DNA of 64,000 bases from Loripinus fragilis (taxonomy: Eukaryota > Mollusca > Bivalvia > Lucinida > Lucinidae): assembly GCA_964019695.1 (NCBI GenBank), contig OZ026519.1, forward strand, positions 31,091,213 through 31,155,212, written 5' to 3'. Below, piece by piece: positions 36,226-46,164 of the stretch. The notes beneath the pieces are model-generated. The model searched no databases and had not been told where the DNA came from. It was given only the letters and a program-made list of their open reading frames with translations. Position numbers and translations under genes: made by a program. Every line of letters begins with the position of its first letter. The stretch's first letter is position 1.

Positions 36226-38125
36226 GTGTATTACTAGACATAGAGACCAAAAGGCAAAAAGCAAGGAGGCCTTCCCAAATGCTCTTACAACATTGAAGAC
36301 TGAGCCCAAGTCTTTCATACCTAAGAGTGAAGTCTCAAAAGACAAATGTAATTATGACTTTGTACAAGAGGTTTATGAGCCTTTCCTCTCTGAGGGGACT
36401 GTCTCGCTCTTACATGACAAATCTATTACAAAGCCAATTAGGATCCTAAGGGACACTGGCGCTTCTCAATCTTTGATATTGGCTGATGCCATTCCTTTGT
36501 CAGAGAAGTCGCATTCTGGTAAGAGTGTTCTGATCAAGGGTGTAGAATGTGGTTTGGTCACTGTGCCACTCCACCAGGTTAACCTCAAGTCAGATCTTGT
36601 ATCTGGTCCTGTTACTGTGGGTGCTCGACCTTCATTACCAATAGAAGGCGTGCACTTAATACTAGGCAATGAGCTGGCGGGTGATAAAGTAGTAGTGAAT
36701 CCAGTTATGACAGAAAAGCCTGAGGTTACTACTACAATTGACCCAATCGAAGACGAAATACCTGACCTGTACCCTTACTGTGCAGTTACAAGAGCAATGG
36801 CTCAGAAAGCCACCTTAGAAAATGCTCAGGTAGGGAAAACTACAAACTCTGATTACATATATGATCTTAATGACACTTTCTTATCAAGTATGTATAAAGA
36901 GAGTGATCAAGAAACATCAAGAGTTTGTCTTCCTGAAGAACAGGACATTGATCAAAATGCTCCTTTGACTCAAGATAAGGACTTAATTGAGCCAAATGTT
37001 CATGTTTCAAATAAACAAGACCTTTCAACAAAGACTTTAATATTGGAGCAGCAAAAAGACTCTACTCTTTCGTCCTTGTTCCAAAACATGGTGTCAGAAG
37101 ATGAGATATCTTCTGTCCCTTGTTGCTATTACAAAAAGAATGGTGTGCTCATGCGCAAATGGAGACCACCAGATGTTCCTTCAGATACAGAGTGGGCTGT
37201 TAAACACCAAGTTGTATTGCCAAAATCATATCGCAATGGAGTTCTCTCTATGGCTCATGAGACTCTTCTAGCTGGTCATCTTGGGGTAAGCAAAACTTAC
37301 AACAAGATATTGAATCATTTCTTTTGGCCCCTCATAAAAACAGATGTTTCAAACTTTTGCAGGTCATGTCATACCTGTCAAATGGTAGGGAAGCCAAATC
37401 AAAAGATTCCGCGTGCTCCTTTGCACCCAATACCAGCCTTTGAAGAACCTTTTAGTAGGGTCATAATCGATTGTGTAGGCCCACTACCAAAAACTAAGTC
37501 TGGAAATGAGTTTCTGCTCACTATAATGTGTGCCTCTACTAGGTTTCCAGAGGCAATTCCTTTAAGGAAGATTAAGGCCAAGACCATTGTAAGAGCTCTA
37601 ATAAAGTTCTTTACTTTAGTTGGATTACCGAAATCCATTCAGTCTGACCAAGGCTCAAACTTCATGTCTGGCCTCTTTCAACAAGTTATGAGTGAGCTAA
37701 ACATTGAGCAGTACAAATCGTCTGCGTACCACCCTGAAAGCCAAGGTGCTTTAGAGAGGTTTCACCAGACGCTCAAAAATATGATAAGGACATACTGTTT
37801 TCAAACAGAAAAACACTGGGATGAGGGAATCCATCTATTGCTCTTTGCTTCTAGAGAATCTGTGCAAGAATCTCTAGGATTCAGTCCTTTTGAGCTTGTT
37901 TTTGGACATTCAGTAAGAGGTCCTCTCAAACTCATGAAAGAAAAGCTTCTATCTGATGAACAAGTTCCAACCAATTTTCTAAGATATGTGTCTGACTTCA
38001 AGCACAAACTTTCAACAGCTTGTGAGCTAGCTCAAAAGAACCTTCGCTCTTCTCAGACCAAGATGAAGGCTAGATACGACAAAAATACTGTTGATAGAAA
38101 TTTTAAGAAGGAGACCAGGTTCTAG
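36209..38125 (+). pseudogene. pol: Pol segment 1: aspartic protease and integrase (integrase before RT), frame-broken
   Basis: Continues in the +1 frame from the zinc knuckle. The aspartic protease motif DTGAS starts at 36452, followed by a flap-like region and ILGNEL near 36660. A spacer of about 150 residues follows. The integrase zinc domain (H...H...C..C) runs from about 37257 to 37385, with CRSCHTC. The DDE core shows D in 'IIDCVG' (about 37465), D in 'SDQGSNF' (about 37644) and E in 'HPESQGALERF' (37735). Protease cuts Gag-Pol, and integrase joins element DNA to the chromosome. Integrase lies upstream of reverse transcriptase, unlike most Ty3/Gypsy elements and as in the Gmr1 group. The frame ends at TAG 38125; homology runs on in the frame starting at 38110, implying a one-base loss. 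Confidence 0.9.
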
Positions 38126-38904
38126 CTCTTCTGCCTATTCCTGGCAGGCCTTTACAGGCCAGATATTTTGGTCCCTACACTGTGGCTAGAAAGATAAGTG
38201 ATGTGAATTATATTGTATACACTCCAGAGAGGCGGAAAAGCAAGCAGTTGTGCCTTATTAACATGCTGAAGAAATATGTTAATAGAGATAGCTCTCTGGA
38301 ATGGTCTGTGGGTTTGGTAACACCTGTTTCATTCCCAGATGCTGAAAATGAGCAACTCATTTCTGAAGATTCCATAGAGAATCTAAATGACCCTGACGTT
38401 CAAATAAATAGCAAATTGCTGAGCTCGCCAAGGTTGAATAATTCAGATATCTTGAATAACTTGGATTCAAAGTTGGGTCATTTAAAACCTGAAGAGCGTG
38501 ACCAATTGGCACAGCTCATAGTTGATTACAAACACTTGTTTCCTGATGTCCCTTCTAAGACAGACAAAATATTTCATGATGTTGACATTGGTGACTCAAT
38601 GCCAATAAAACAACATCCTTATAGAATGAGTCCAGTCAAGAAGGAGTGTTTAAAGGAAGAAATTCAATATTTGCTGGAGAATGACTTCATTGAGCCCGGC
38701 AACAGTGACTGGTCATCACCATGTATTCTTGTACCCAAACCTGATGGAGCATATAGATTGTGCACTCATTACAGAAAAGTAAATGGTGTAACAAAAACAG
38801 ACTCCTTTCCCATACCAAGAATAGATGACTGTATTGACAAGATTGGGAAAGCCAAATACGTCACAAAGTTTGATTTATTAAAGGGATTCTGGCAAATTCC
38901 TTGA
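38110..38904 (+). pseudogene. pol: Pol segment 2: integrase tail and N-terminal reverse transcriptase, frame-broken
   Basis: The open frame from about 38110 starts with a GDQVL-type integrase tail. A linker leads to the RT fingers: 'PIKQHPYRMSP' near 38600, 'GNSDWSSPCILVPKPDG' near 38700 and 'KFDLLKGFWQIP' at 38868-38903, which contains the first catalytic Asp (FDL). Ty3/Gypsy RT normally has YR or FR where this copy reads 'LCTHYRKVNG', slightly off the consensus 'C.DYR.LN'. The frame ends at TGA 38904, exactly where the next RT block begins in another frame, so a single-base loss is likely. Reverse transcriptase copies the element RNA to DNA. The region is continuous with segments 1 and 3 by homology. 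Confidence 0.88.
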
Positions 38905-39857
38905 CAGATAATGCCAAAGAAGTATCAGCGTTTGTGACACCAGATGGGCTATTCAGATACAAGGTTATGCCCTTTGGTATGAAAAATTCTCCAGCCACAT
39001 TCCAGAGGTTGATTAACAGTTTGATTGCTGGAATGGATGGGATTGGGGCTTACATAGATGATGTGATCATCTACAGTGACTTTTGGGAAAATCACATTGG
39101 AACCATAAAAGAGTTCTTTGACAGACTCACAGAGTACAGGTTAACAATAAACTTAGTCAAAAGTGAATTTTGTCATGGCACATTGACATTTCTTGGCCAT
39201 GTAGTTGGACAAGGACAAGTTAGACCTGTATCAGCTAAGGTTCAAACCATATCTGATTTCCCTATACCTACAGGTAAAAAGGAGCTCATGCGTTTCTTAG
39301 GTATGGCAGGTTACTACAGAATATTCTGCAGTAACTTTTCTACTATATCTGCTCCTCTTACAAACCTTTTGAAAAAGAATACCAAATTTGTCTGGACACA
39401 AAGTTGTCAAGAGGCTTTTGATAAATTAAAGGCCATTCTAAAGAGTGAACCAGTGCTCGCTGCTCCAGACTTTCAGAAATCTTTTAAACTAGCTGTTGAT
39501 GCTAGTGATGTAGGAGCAGGAGGCGTTCTCTTACAAGAAGATGAAAGTGGGGTAGACCACCCTGTTTGCTATTTCTCTAAGAAATTCAGCAAATGTCAGA
39601 AAAACTACTCCACTATAGAAAAAGAGTGTCTCGCTTTGATTCTATCAATTCAACATTTTGAAGTGTACATCTCCTCTTCATCTTCTCTTGTGACAGTTTA
39701 CACTGATCACAATCCACTCACATTTCTACGGAAAATGAAGAACAAAAATCAGAGATTGTTACGCTGGACTCTCCTATTACAGGAGTATAACCTGGATGTC
39801 AGACACATCAAAGGCAGAGAGAATGTTGTGGCTGACGCTCTTTCAAGAATAACATAG
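38901..39857 (+). pseudogene. pol: Pol segment 3: reverse transcriptase palm and RNase H
   Basis: Resumes RT after the break at 38904. 'FRYKVMPFGMKNSPATFQR' lies at about 38955-39010 and the catalytic YIDD box at 39051-39062. The thumb/connection has 'FLGHVVG' (about 39190) and 'LMRFLGMAGYYR' (about 39285). RNase H shows DASD (about 39495), 'YSTIEKECLALI' (about 39608; catalytic E) and 'YTDHNPLTF' (about 39700; catalytic D), then 'NVVADALSR' near the end, with stop TAG at 39857. Nothing chromodomain-like and no env gene follows. The 3' polypurine tract is only about 65 bp beyond the stop, consistent with pol being the last gene. This segment itself is open throughout. Confidence 0.92.
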
Positions 39858-39920
39858 TACAGCACTGTACTACAGTATATTTGTAAAAGAAATCTTTTTG
39901 TAAAATATTTCTTTTTCTTT

Positions 39921-39931
39921 AAGGGGGGAGG
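39921..39931 (+). other. Polypurine tract
   Basis: 'aaggggggagg' directly abuts the 3' LTR TG at 39932. It is the expected primer for plus-strand DNA synthesis. Confidence 0.85.
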
Positions 39932-41196
39932 TGTTATGTACACCCATTATATATATATATATTTCCTCCCCTAGCATTTGTTTTGCTCTTTGTCATATCT
40001 AGACACACTAATTATTTGGTGTATTTATATATATATATATTGATGTTCAAGCTTAGATCATAAAATAGGATTGAAATTACCTCTTGTTAGTCCAATCAGT
40101 GATTACCCTTTTCATCCAATCAGAAGCCAGGTGTTGACCAATCAATGATTACCATTTTTATCCAATCAGCAGACAGGAGAGTTAATTATCAGCCAATCAG
40201 ATATTTGTTTAATGGAATAACCCATGAAATGAACTTGCCCATATATAAAGCATTGATAGGAGTGCATTTGGTCAGTTGGCTTATGACTGCTGAACCGAAA
40301 GGTCTGAATAAGATCAATTGGAAGGCTACAAAGGCTATTGGACAGCTAAGAAGATATAATATACTGGTAATTTATCTACAAAGTGAGGAGTTGACTGAAA
40401 CATGTCTACCGAGCTTTGTAGTTTATTTTATCACAGTATATAGTGACTGAGCATCAGAGATCTGGCTCATTGCAGCTCATTGTCTTAAAGGCTATTTGAC
40501 AGACAAGAGCAAATATATATATTTAGTGGCTAGGCCTCTCATGAATCCTGTATAAGGCGATTGCGAGACCTAGCTCACTCTAGCTCATTTGTTTACAAGA
40601 CAACTTTGTGGCTGCTCACATTGTGACAGCCTGTTTTATATATTTAACCTTGTGGTTGCTCCGGCAGTGTTGTCACTCCGGTAAATGTTGTACAACACAG
40701 TATAATACTTATTTAGCTTTGGTTATTCCAACGGCTAGCTGCTTTGACAGCGTATTTATACTTATTTTCCTATGTAGGATATAGACTGCTCTTGCAGTAT
40801 TTGTCATAGTGTTGTACTTTTGTAGTCTTTGGGCTCAAATAACAAGGTTGTTAAGGTTGTTTTAAATATATCAGTTTGAGCTGCTCAATATTGCTCTGAT
40901 AGTACTTTTGTGCTCACTGTGGCTCACTATATATATATAAGTGATCAAGGGTTTAAATTTTACTACTTGGACTGCTTTGATTATAGTTATTGTCAACTTT
41001 TGCTCATGTCATAATTTGTGAATGGTTTTATTATTAAACACCAAGTAGGTGACTCAATCATTGTTTGGAGCAGATAGCTCTGTCTTAATTGGGAAAAATC
41101 ATTTATAGCTTTTTTGGGCTCATTTAAGTTGAGCTCTTTTGAATTGTATTACTATCTTGTTGCACCTAGGCTTGCAAAGCATACCTGGGCGTAACA
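39932..41196 (+). repeat. 3' long terminal repeat of the Gmr1-like retrotransposon
   Basis: 1265 bp, TGTTATG...GTAACA. Differences from the 5' LTR seen by eye include one in the 101-codon frame (codon 27: CTT against CAT), CATAATATG against CATAATTTG, a GCTCATTTG against GCTTTTTTG change near the end, the last bases TTACA against TAACA, and small AT-repeat length changes. Confidence 0.95.
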
Positions 41197-41391
41197 ATAT
41201 GTAATAAAATGCAAAATAAAAATGAAAAGTCACTCCCGCTGCCCCTAAAATGAAAATGGATTCATCCAAATGATGAGGATGGGAAAGTCCATTCGGTAAA
41301 AGTTGGTTAAATTGTCAGCAGTATAAATGTGCTCATTTACAAAGCTTATGAATAAATGCACTTATAGTTACTGAAGAGTCAAGCATATATG

Positions 41392-41575
41392 AGCCACGAC
41401 ATGAGATTTCCAACCTAGGCGCAGTCGGATCAGAGCCTTTGCTATATAGTCGCTTGATTATTCTATGACTATTAAGCTACTGACCGAACAACTTTAAAGC
41501 TTAATTGGGTACTGCACAGGCTTGTCTGAGTCTACACTTCGTAAAATATCACACTGTTGGAAATCACATGCCCCA
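41392..41575. mobile_element. Palindromic MITE, copy 2 (inside element B)
   Basis: The ends 'catgagatttccaac' (about 41400) and 'gttggaaatcacatg' (about 41556) are inverted. The interior is the inverted relative of 31395-31640 ('gatcagagcctttgc', 'actgaccgaacaac', 'acaggcttgtctgagtctac'). Confidence 0.65.
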
Positions 41576-41614
41576 ATCAAGGTGTTTATATGTTTTTACG
41601 AAAAAGCAAGACAA

Positions 41615-42243
41615 TCTGGGCCTGGAATTACAATGTATCCTTAAAGTTAAGGAGTACTTAAGTTAAGTATTGAATTTCCAGGATGCGAAAAATAACGTTT
41701 CCAAACTGATTAAAGCTGCATACTCTGTAACTTTTGATCTTCTGATTTTAAAAATAATGTTTTTATTTTTCAAGAACACGGTAAAAATACTCAAATTCAG
41801 GTAAACATTTTACCATTTTCGTAAATCTTAACAAGTTATCACTATCAAAACAACTGCATTTGTGTTAAAATTCAACGGTCTAGAATTATTGGAGGGACGC
41901 AAATAATTACCAATAAGAGAAAAACACACCTATTTGATAAGATAATTCACTTTTCCGTGCAGTTTTTAGCTGTACTGAACATTTTTATTGTGAAAACATT
42001 GCTTTATTCTACTTTTACAAATGATTTTAAAAGAAAATAAAAATTTTCGAAAAATGTTCATAGTTACAGAGTATGCAGCTTTAAAACCAAAATAGTTTCA
42101 TTTTTTCTGTAGATCACAATGATATCTTTGACCATGAGTACTGCATCGGTCTTGGCAATTTATTAAGCATTTAATGTACATGTTGAAGTATCAATACTTA
42201 AATTAAGTCTTCCTTAAGGAGGCATTGTTATTCTGGGCCCAGA
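41615..42243. mobile_element. Element C: inverted-repeat element inside B
   Basis: The left arm 'tctgggcctggaattacaat' continues with 'gtatccttaa' and 'agttaagtattga' (41615-41674). The complement of the right arm (to 42243) reads 'tctgggcccagaataacaat', 'gcctccttaa' and 'atttaagtattga'. Arms are about 55-60 bp with small gaps. Element D is inserted in its middle. No coding content. Confidence 0.7.
41714..42080. mobile_element. Element D: TTAA-flanked MITE inside C
   Basis: The inverted ends 'agctgcatactctgtaac' (41714-41731) and 'gttacagagtatgcagct' (42063-42080) match perfectly over 18 bp. TTAA flanks both (41710-41713 and 42081-42084), the duplication expected of piggyBac-type or other TTAA-targeting elements. 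The length is 367 bp with an AT-rich core and no coding sequence. Confidence 0.8.
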
Positions 42244-42654
42244 TCAACAACATTAATTCTCCTCGTAAGAAAACAGGTCTGCTTCTGCTTATTTGTCATG
42301 CAAATGAGCTGCGAGGTTACTAGGCATTTGCTTTCGCTACACAGATCATGATTCCTCTAGTAACTCGTATATGGTTGTTGTAATGTTTGATGTTCGTGGG
42401 TTCAATAAAAGTAAGACATGTTGGTTATACAGGCTGATCTTTATTGTTAGGAACTAACTAGCGATCTCCCCCGAATGGTAAAGTGATGTAGACATATAGA
42501 TCACTCATGAATACCAAGCTCCGCCTCTGGCATCTTTGGCACCGTTAGATTGGCTAGTTGTAAATAAGTCCAATTTGTGTCATAACTGTTATGCGATAGA
42601 GACAGAAGAAAACTGATATTCCTCCACGTTTTTATCCTGTTTTTTAGTGTAGAG

Positions 42655-42960
42655 TAGCACCGGGACGCAACCGTGGCCCTACCGGCATGTAACCGTGGCG
42701 CAACCGGCAGTTACCGGGACATCACGGTGATCAACCTGGGTAACACCGGGGTATACCGGCACGAACCGTGGCTCCACCGTGCTGCACCGTAAGTGCTCCG
42801 TGGTGAACCGGGAATCAACCGGCGTCTTGCTTTCTCGAGATCCGGGGCTATACATGGGTAACGTCGGCAAGGTGAGAACGCATTTTTTTTATGAAATGTG
42901 TCCCAGTGCATCACGGTATACCGGCTGTCCTGCATCGGGATGAACCGTGGCTACATCGGC
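42655..42960. repeat. Right subterminal array of element B
   Basis: GC-rich words 'ccgggacgcaaccgtggc', 'accggcagttaccggg', 'acaccggggtataccggc' and 'gggatgaaccgtggc' recur at about 13-16 bp spacing. This is the counterpart of 33340-33660. Overlapping minus-strand open frames here are by-products of the repeat. Confidence 0.7.
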
Positions 42961-43726
42961 ACAGTAAGAATGGGGCTTAATGTAAAGCAAAAGGTTCTTA
43001 ATGATAAAAAATGTTAAAACATCAAAGTTTGATACCCGTTTATGCCACGTTTTACCGTTCCATTATGACGTTAAAATGGTAGTTTTCCACTTCTTGACTT
43101 TTCAGCAAACTGAAGTAGTCTTTTTGATGCTAGAGTAGCACAAGCACCCATACCATTTATGTTAGTTGATACTTTGAAAACGTCTTCTTTAGATAGCATT
43201 GCTGCCTACATTTAGCCTCAACTTCAGATAAACGTCACTTTATTATGAATTAAATACTCAGGGACAAAATTTTATAAACGTGCCTCTCTTTTGGCATCCT
43301 CTTTAACACGAAAACCCTTTCAATTAAGCATACCTACACAACGAAAACAGTACTGTTTTTGACTTGTAAACGTCATTATAACAACGACTTTAGTTGTTAT
43401 CAAGACTCATTTTTTGCTCCAAATGCTCAATGGAGACGACCTTTATTTTTTTCAGAATGGCTTTTTCGACGAAGCTGGAAAACAAAGGACTTATAAAACG
43501 ATGCTGTATCAATTATGTACTGACATTAATGCAGTTGAAACACGTGTTTGACCCCCCTCTTAATTAAAGTAATGAACGCAGTAGAAATCCAATTAAAGTA
43601 CACCAATCGCTTTCCTCAAACTTATCACATATCAAACCATCATTTCAGCAGGTATTTTACAACTTTAAGTCATTTGCTCAAATAAAAATCATTTTTATTT
43701 ATCCGTGCTTAACTTTTGTTGAGCAG

Positions 43727-45030
43727 TATTTAAAGAAGTCCTACAACCACAGGTCACACAGCTAACAATGGCATTTAAAAGATAAGATTACAAATAGTGA
43801 CACAAACATAGCAATCCTACAACAGTAGGTCACAGACAAACCAGTGACATCTAGAGGAAGAAACATAAGAACACAAATAAAGACACACACAAATAAAGAC
43901 ACACACATAAAGCAATCCTACAACCACAGGTCACAGACCGACCAATGGCATATCGGTGAAGTAAAATTTAAGATCACAAATAGTGGACACACACATAAAT
44001 CAATCCTACAGCCACAGGTCACAGAACAACGAATTGCATCTAGATGAATGAACATAAGAACACAAACAGAGGTGCATTCTATGCTTCATAATGATAACCT
44101 TTAAAAGAACATATTACGCACATGAAGAAATGCCTACAACCACAGGTCACACAGCAAGCAATGGTATTTAGAGGAAGACATATAAGAACACAAATAGTGA
44201 CACACACATAGCAAACCCACCAAAGTAGGTCACGAATATAGAGGAAGAAACATAAAAACATATATAGAGACACACACACAAGCAATCCTGCAACCACAGG
44301 TCACAGACCAACCAATGGTTATCCCAGGGAAGAAACATAAGAACAAAAATAGTGACATACACATAAAGAAATCCTACAAACACAGTTGAAAGACCAACTA
44401 GTGTCAACTAGAGGAAGATACATAAGAACGCAAACAGAGTTTCACACATAAAGAAATCCTACAACCACATGTCATAGACTTACGATTGATACGGAGAGGA
44501 GGAAATATAAGAACACAAACAGAGACACATACATAAAGCAACCATACAACCACAGGTCACAGACCAACCAATGGCATTTAGATGAAGAAACATAAGAACA
44601 TAGACAGAGACACACACACAAAGAAATCATACAACCACATTTCACACAGCAAACAATGGCATTTAGAGGAAGAAATATAAGAACAAATATAGAGACACAC
44701 ACACAAAGCAATCCTACAACCACAGGTCACAGACCACCCAATGGCATCTCGGGGAAAGAAACATAAAAGCACAAATAGTGACATACACATAAAGCAACCA
44801 ATGGCATCTAGAGGAAGAAAAATAAGAACAAAAACAGAGACACACACTTAGGAAATCCTACAACCACAGGCCATATACCAACCAATAGCATCTAGAGGAA
44901 GAAATATAAGAACACAAACAGACATACACATAAAGCAATGCTACAATAACATGATACAGACTCATCAATGGAATCTAGAGGAAGAAACATAAGAAAACAA
45001 ACAAAGACACACACATAAAAGCAAGAACAC
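43727..45030. repeat. 85-bp satellite, right part (about 15 units)
   Basis: Units built of 'agaggaagaaacataagaac', 'acaaatagtgacacacaca', 'aaagcaatcctacaaccac' and 'aggtcacagaccaaccaatg' in head-to-tail order. The period is variable around 80-90 bp, with deletions in some units. Hydrophobic minus-strand open frames of 72-89 codons within 44079-44847 arise from the repeat and are not genes. Confidence 0.88.
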
Positions 45031-45039
45031 AGTAACTGT

Positions 45040-46095
45040 TTTATAAAAAGCAATTTTTATTTCTAACTCTGCCCAAGCCAACATTAATATCTATTTAAAA
45101 GCATGAACAAACACAAAACCCGCATATGCAGTGGAAGCAACAGTAAATACTGAACTACTGACATGTTATGTCAGTCTGAATCTTCTTCAAGAGCTGGAAA
45201 ATAGATCTGTATTTACCTTTAATTATTAGAGTAAGTAAGGTTGCAAAGATCAGGAATCGATACAATCAAGTCGTACTATATCGATAGTTGATTCATGGAG
45301 GGCCTAGCGAATGACAAGCATCAGACTTCAACCCACTGATTACATTGTCGGTGAACCTGATGCTTGGCCTACTGACATGCAATTAAAAGGGAATCCGATC
45401 CATTTAACTGTGTGTACATGAAAGACGCGGACCAGCATGTGCATTTACAGGCTGCTATAAGAAATATGTGTCATTGAAGAGCCCATAGAAAAAGTATAGT
45501 AATGCACTGTAGGCAATAGATCACATTAGCATAGAAGCATCGTCAGAAGCAGGACGAATGATATCCTTAACTTGAAATTGAAAAATATCATCGAAATGTG
45601 CTGGCAATTAAGAGTTAAACAAATGCTATATGTTGCAACTGTGAATTATATGGCATATTGTTCATACGGTTTTTTTTTGATTGTTGACTATTCGTCTATT
45701 ATGAGAAAATGACAATTAATATCGTTGCGCATGCATGTGACATGTTTTTTCCTCAGTCGCTGTTTGATTTTTCTGCCTTGAATGATTGAGCAATAAAATC
45801 TCTTAGTGGAAATGGTTGCCTGATGTCTGCCAAGCAATACCAATGCATAGTATTGTGATAAGGTATCGTTTCGGAGTTACAATTTAAGGGACAATGTATG
45901 TGACGTGCTGTTATTTTTTATTTTTTCTTTGCTCAGTATATATTCTACTGAGGATATATCCGAGTCGTCTTCCTTTGGATACACATTAGCTCATGTCTCT
46001 AAAAATGTGGTCAACGTTTGTCAAACAGACCACTTACTTTAACTTTGTGCAACAATAAGATAATTATGCCATATGGAAGGGAAAATAGAGCAAAG
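45040..46095. other. Unannotated stretch with a short retroelement tail piece
   Basis: No gene recognised. A 40-bp piece at 45233-45272 ('agtaagtaaggttgcaaaga', 'caggaatcgatacaatcaag') is the extreme 3' end of the YLDD retroelement family on the minus strand. Confidence 0.5.
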
Positions 46096-46096
46096 T

Positions 46097-46162
46097 GTTG
46101 TAGGATTTCTTAATATGTGTGTCTCTGTTTGTGATCTTATGTTTCTTCCTCTAGATAACAGT
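46097..46162. repeat. Isolated inverted unit of the 85-bp satellite
   Basis: 'gttgtaggatttcttaatat', 'gtgtgtctctgtttgtgatc' and 'ttatgtttcttcctctagat' are the complement of the satellite unit at 43727-45030. It is a single unit in opposite orientation, 1.1 kb beyond the array. Confidence 0.75.
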
Positions 46163-46164
46163 GG

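Larger units (their letters stand above)
33670..41196 (+). mobile_element. Gmr1-like Ty3/Gypsy LTR retrotransposon, near-complete
   Basis: Complete in structure: 5' LTR, tRNA-Pro-type primer site, gag, PR-IN-RT-RNase H, polypurine tract and 3' LTR, 7527 bp in all. The domain order, with integrase ahead of RT, defines the unusual Gmr1 group first described from Atlantic cod and since seen in other animals; the assignment here is from order and motifs, without a phylogeny. Near-identical LTRs point to recent insertion. Three frame breaks (36201-36207, about 38108 and about 38900) make this copy non-coding as written, unless they are sequencing indels. It sits inside element B, which sits inside element A. 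Confidence 0.93.
33323..42977. mobile_element. Element B: TAA-flanked inverted-repeat transposon with GC-rich subterminal arrays
   Basis: The left end 'agccccgttctcactgt' (33323-33339) and the complement of the right end, 'agccccattcttactgt' (42961-42977), match at 15 of 17 bases, and similarity continues weakly for about 45 bp. TAA flanks both ends (33320-33322 and 42978-42980), a 3-bp target duplication that fits PIF/Harbinger elements. Subterminal arrays of CCGGG/ACCGTG words lie at 33340-33660 and 42655-42960. Its own DNA is about 2.1 kb once the LTR retrotransposon at 33670-41196 is set aside. It further holds a palindromic MITE and elements C and D. No transposase is recognised. Confidence 0.8.
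33091..43726. mobile_element. Element A: TA-flanked inverted-repeat transposon, carrying nested insertions
   Basis: The left end 'ctgctcaactaaagtttagc' continuing 'acggat' (33091-33116) and the complement of 43701-43726, 'ctgctcaacaaaagttaagc' continuing 'acggat', differ at two places in 26. TA borders both ends (33089-33090 and 43727-43728). The TA duplication and the form of the ends suggest a Tc1/mariner-type element. The element's own DNA is about 230 bp on the left and 750 bp on the right, the rest being element B and its contents. No transposase is recognised, so it is probably non-autonomous. It splits the 85-bp satellite. Confidence 0.75.

Noticed and set aside
44079..44847. Several hydrophobic minus-strand frames (72-89 codons) looking like membrane peptides
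   Set aside because: They are translations of the 85-bp satellite and repeat with its units.
32740..45030. CRISPR-like array
   Set aside because: The regular 85-bp units are head-to-tail diverged satellite without unique spacers, in a eukaryotic context.
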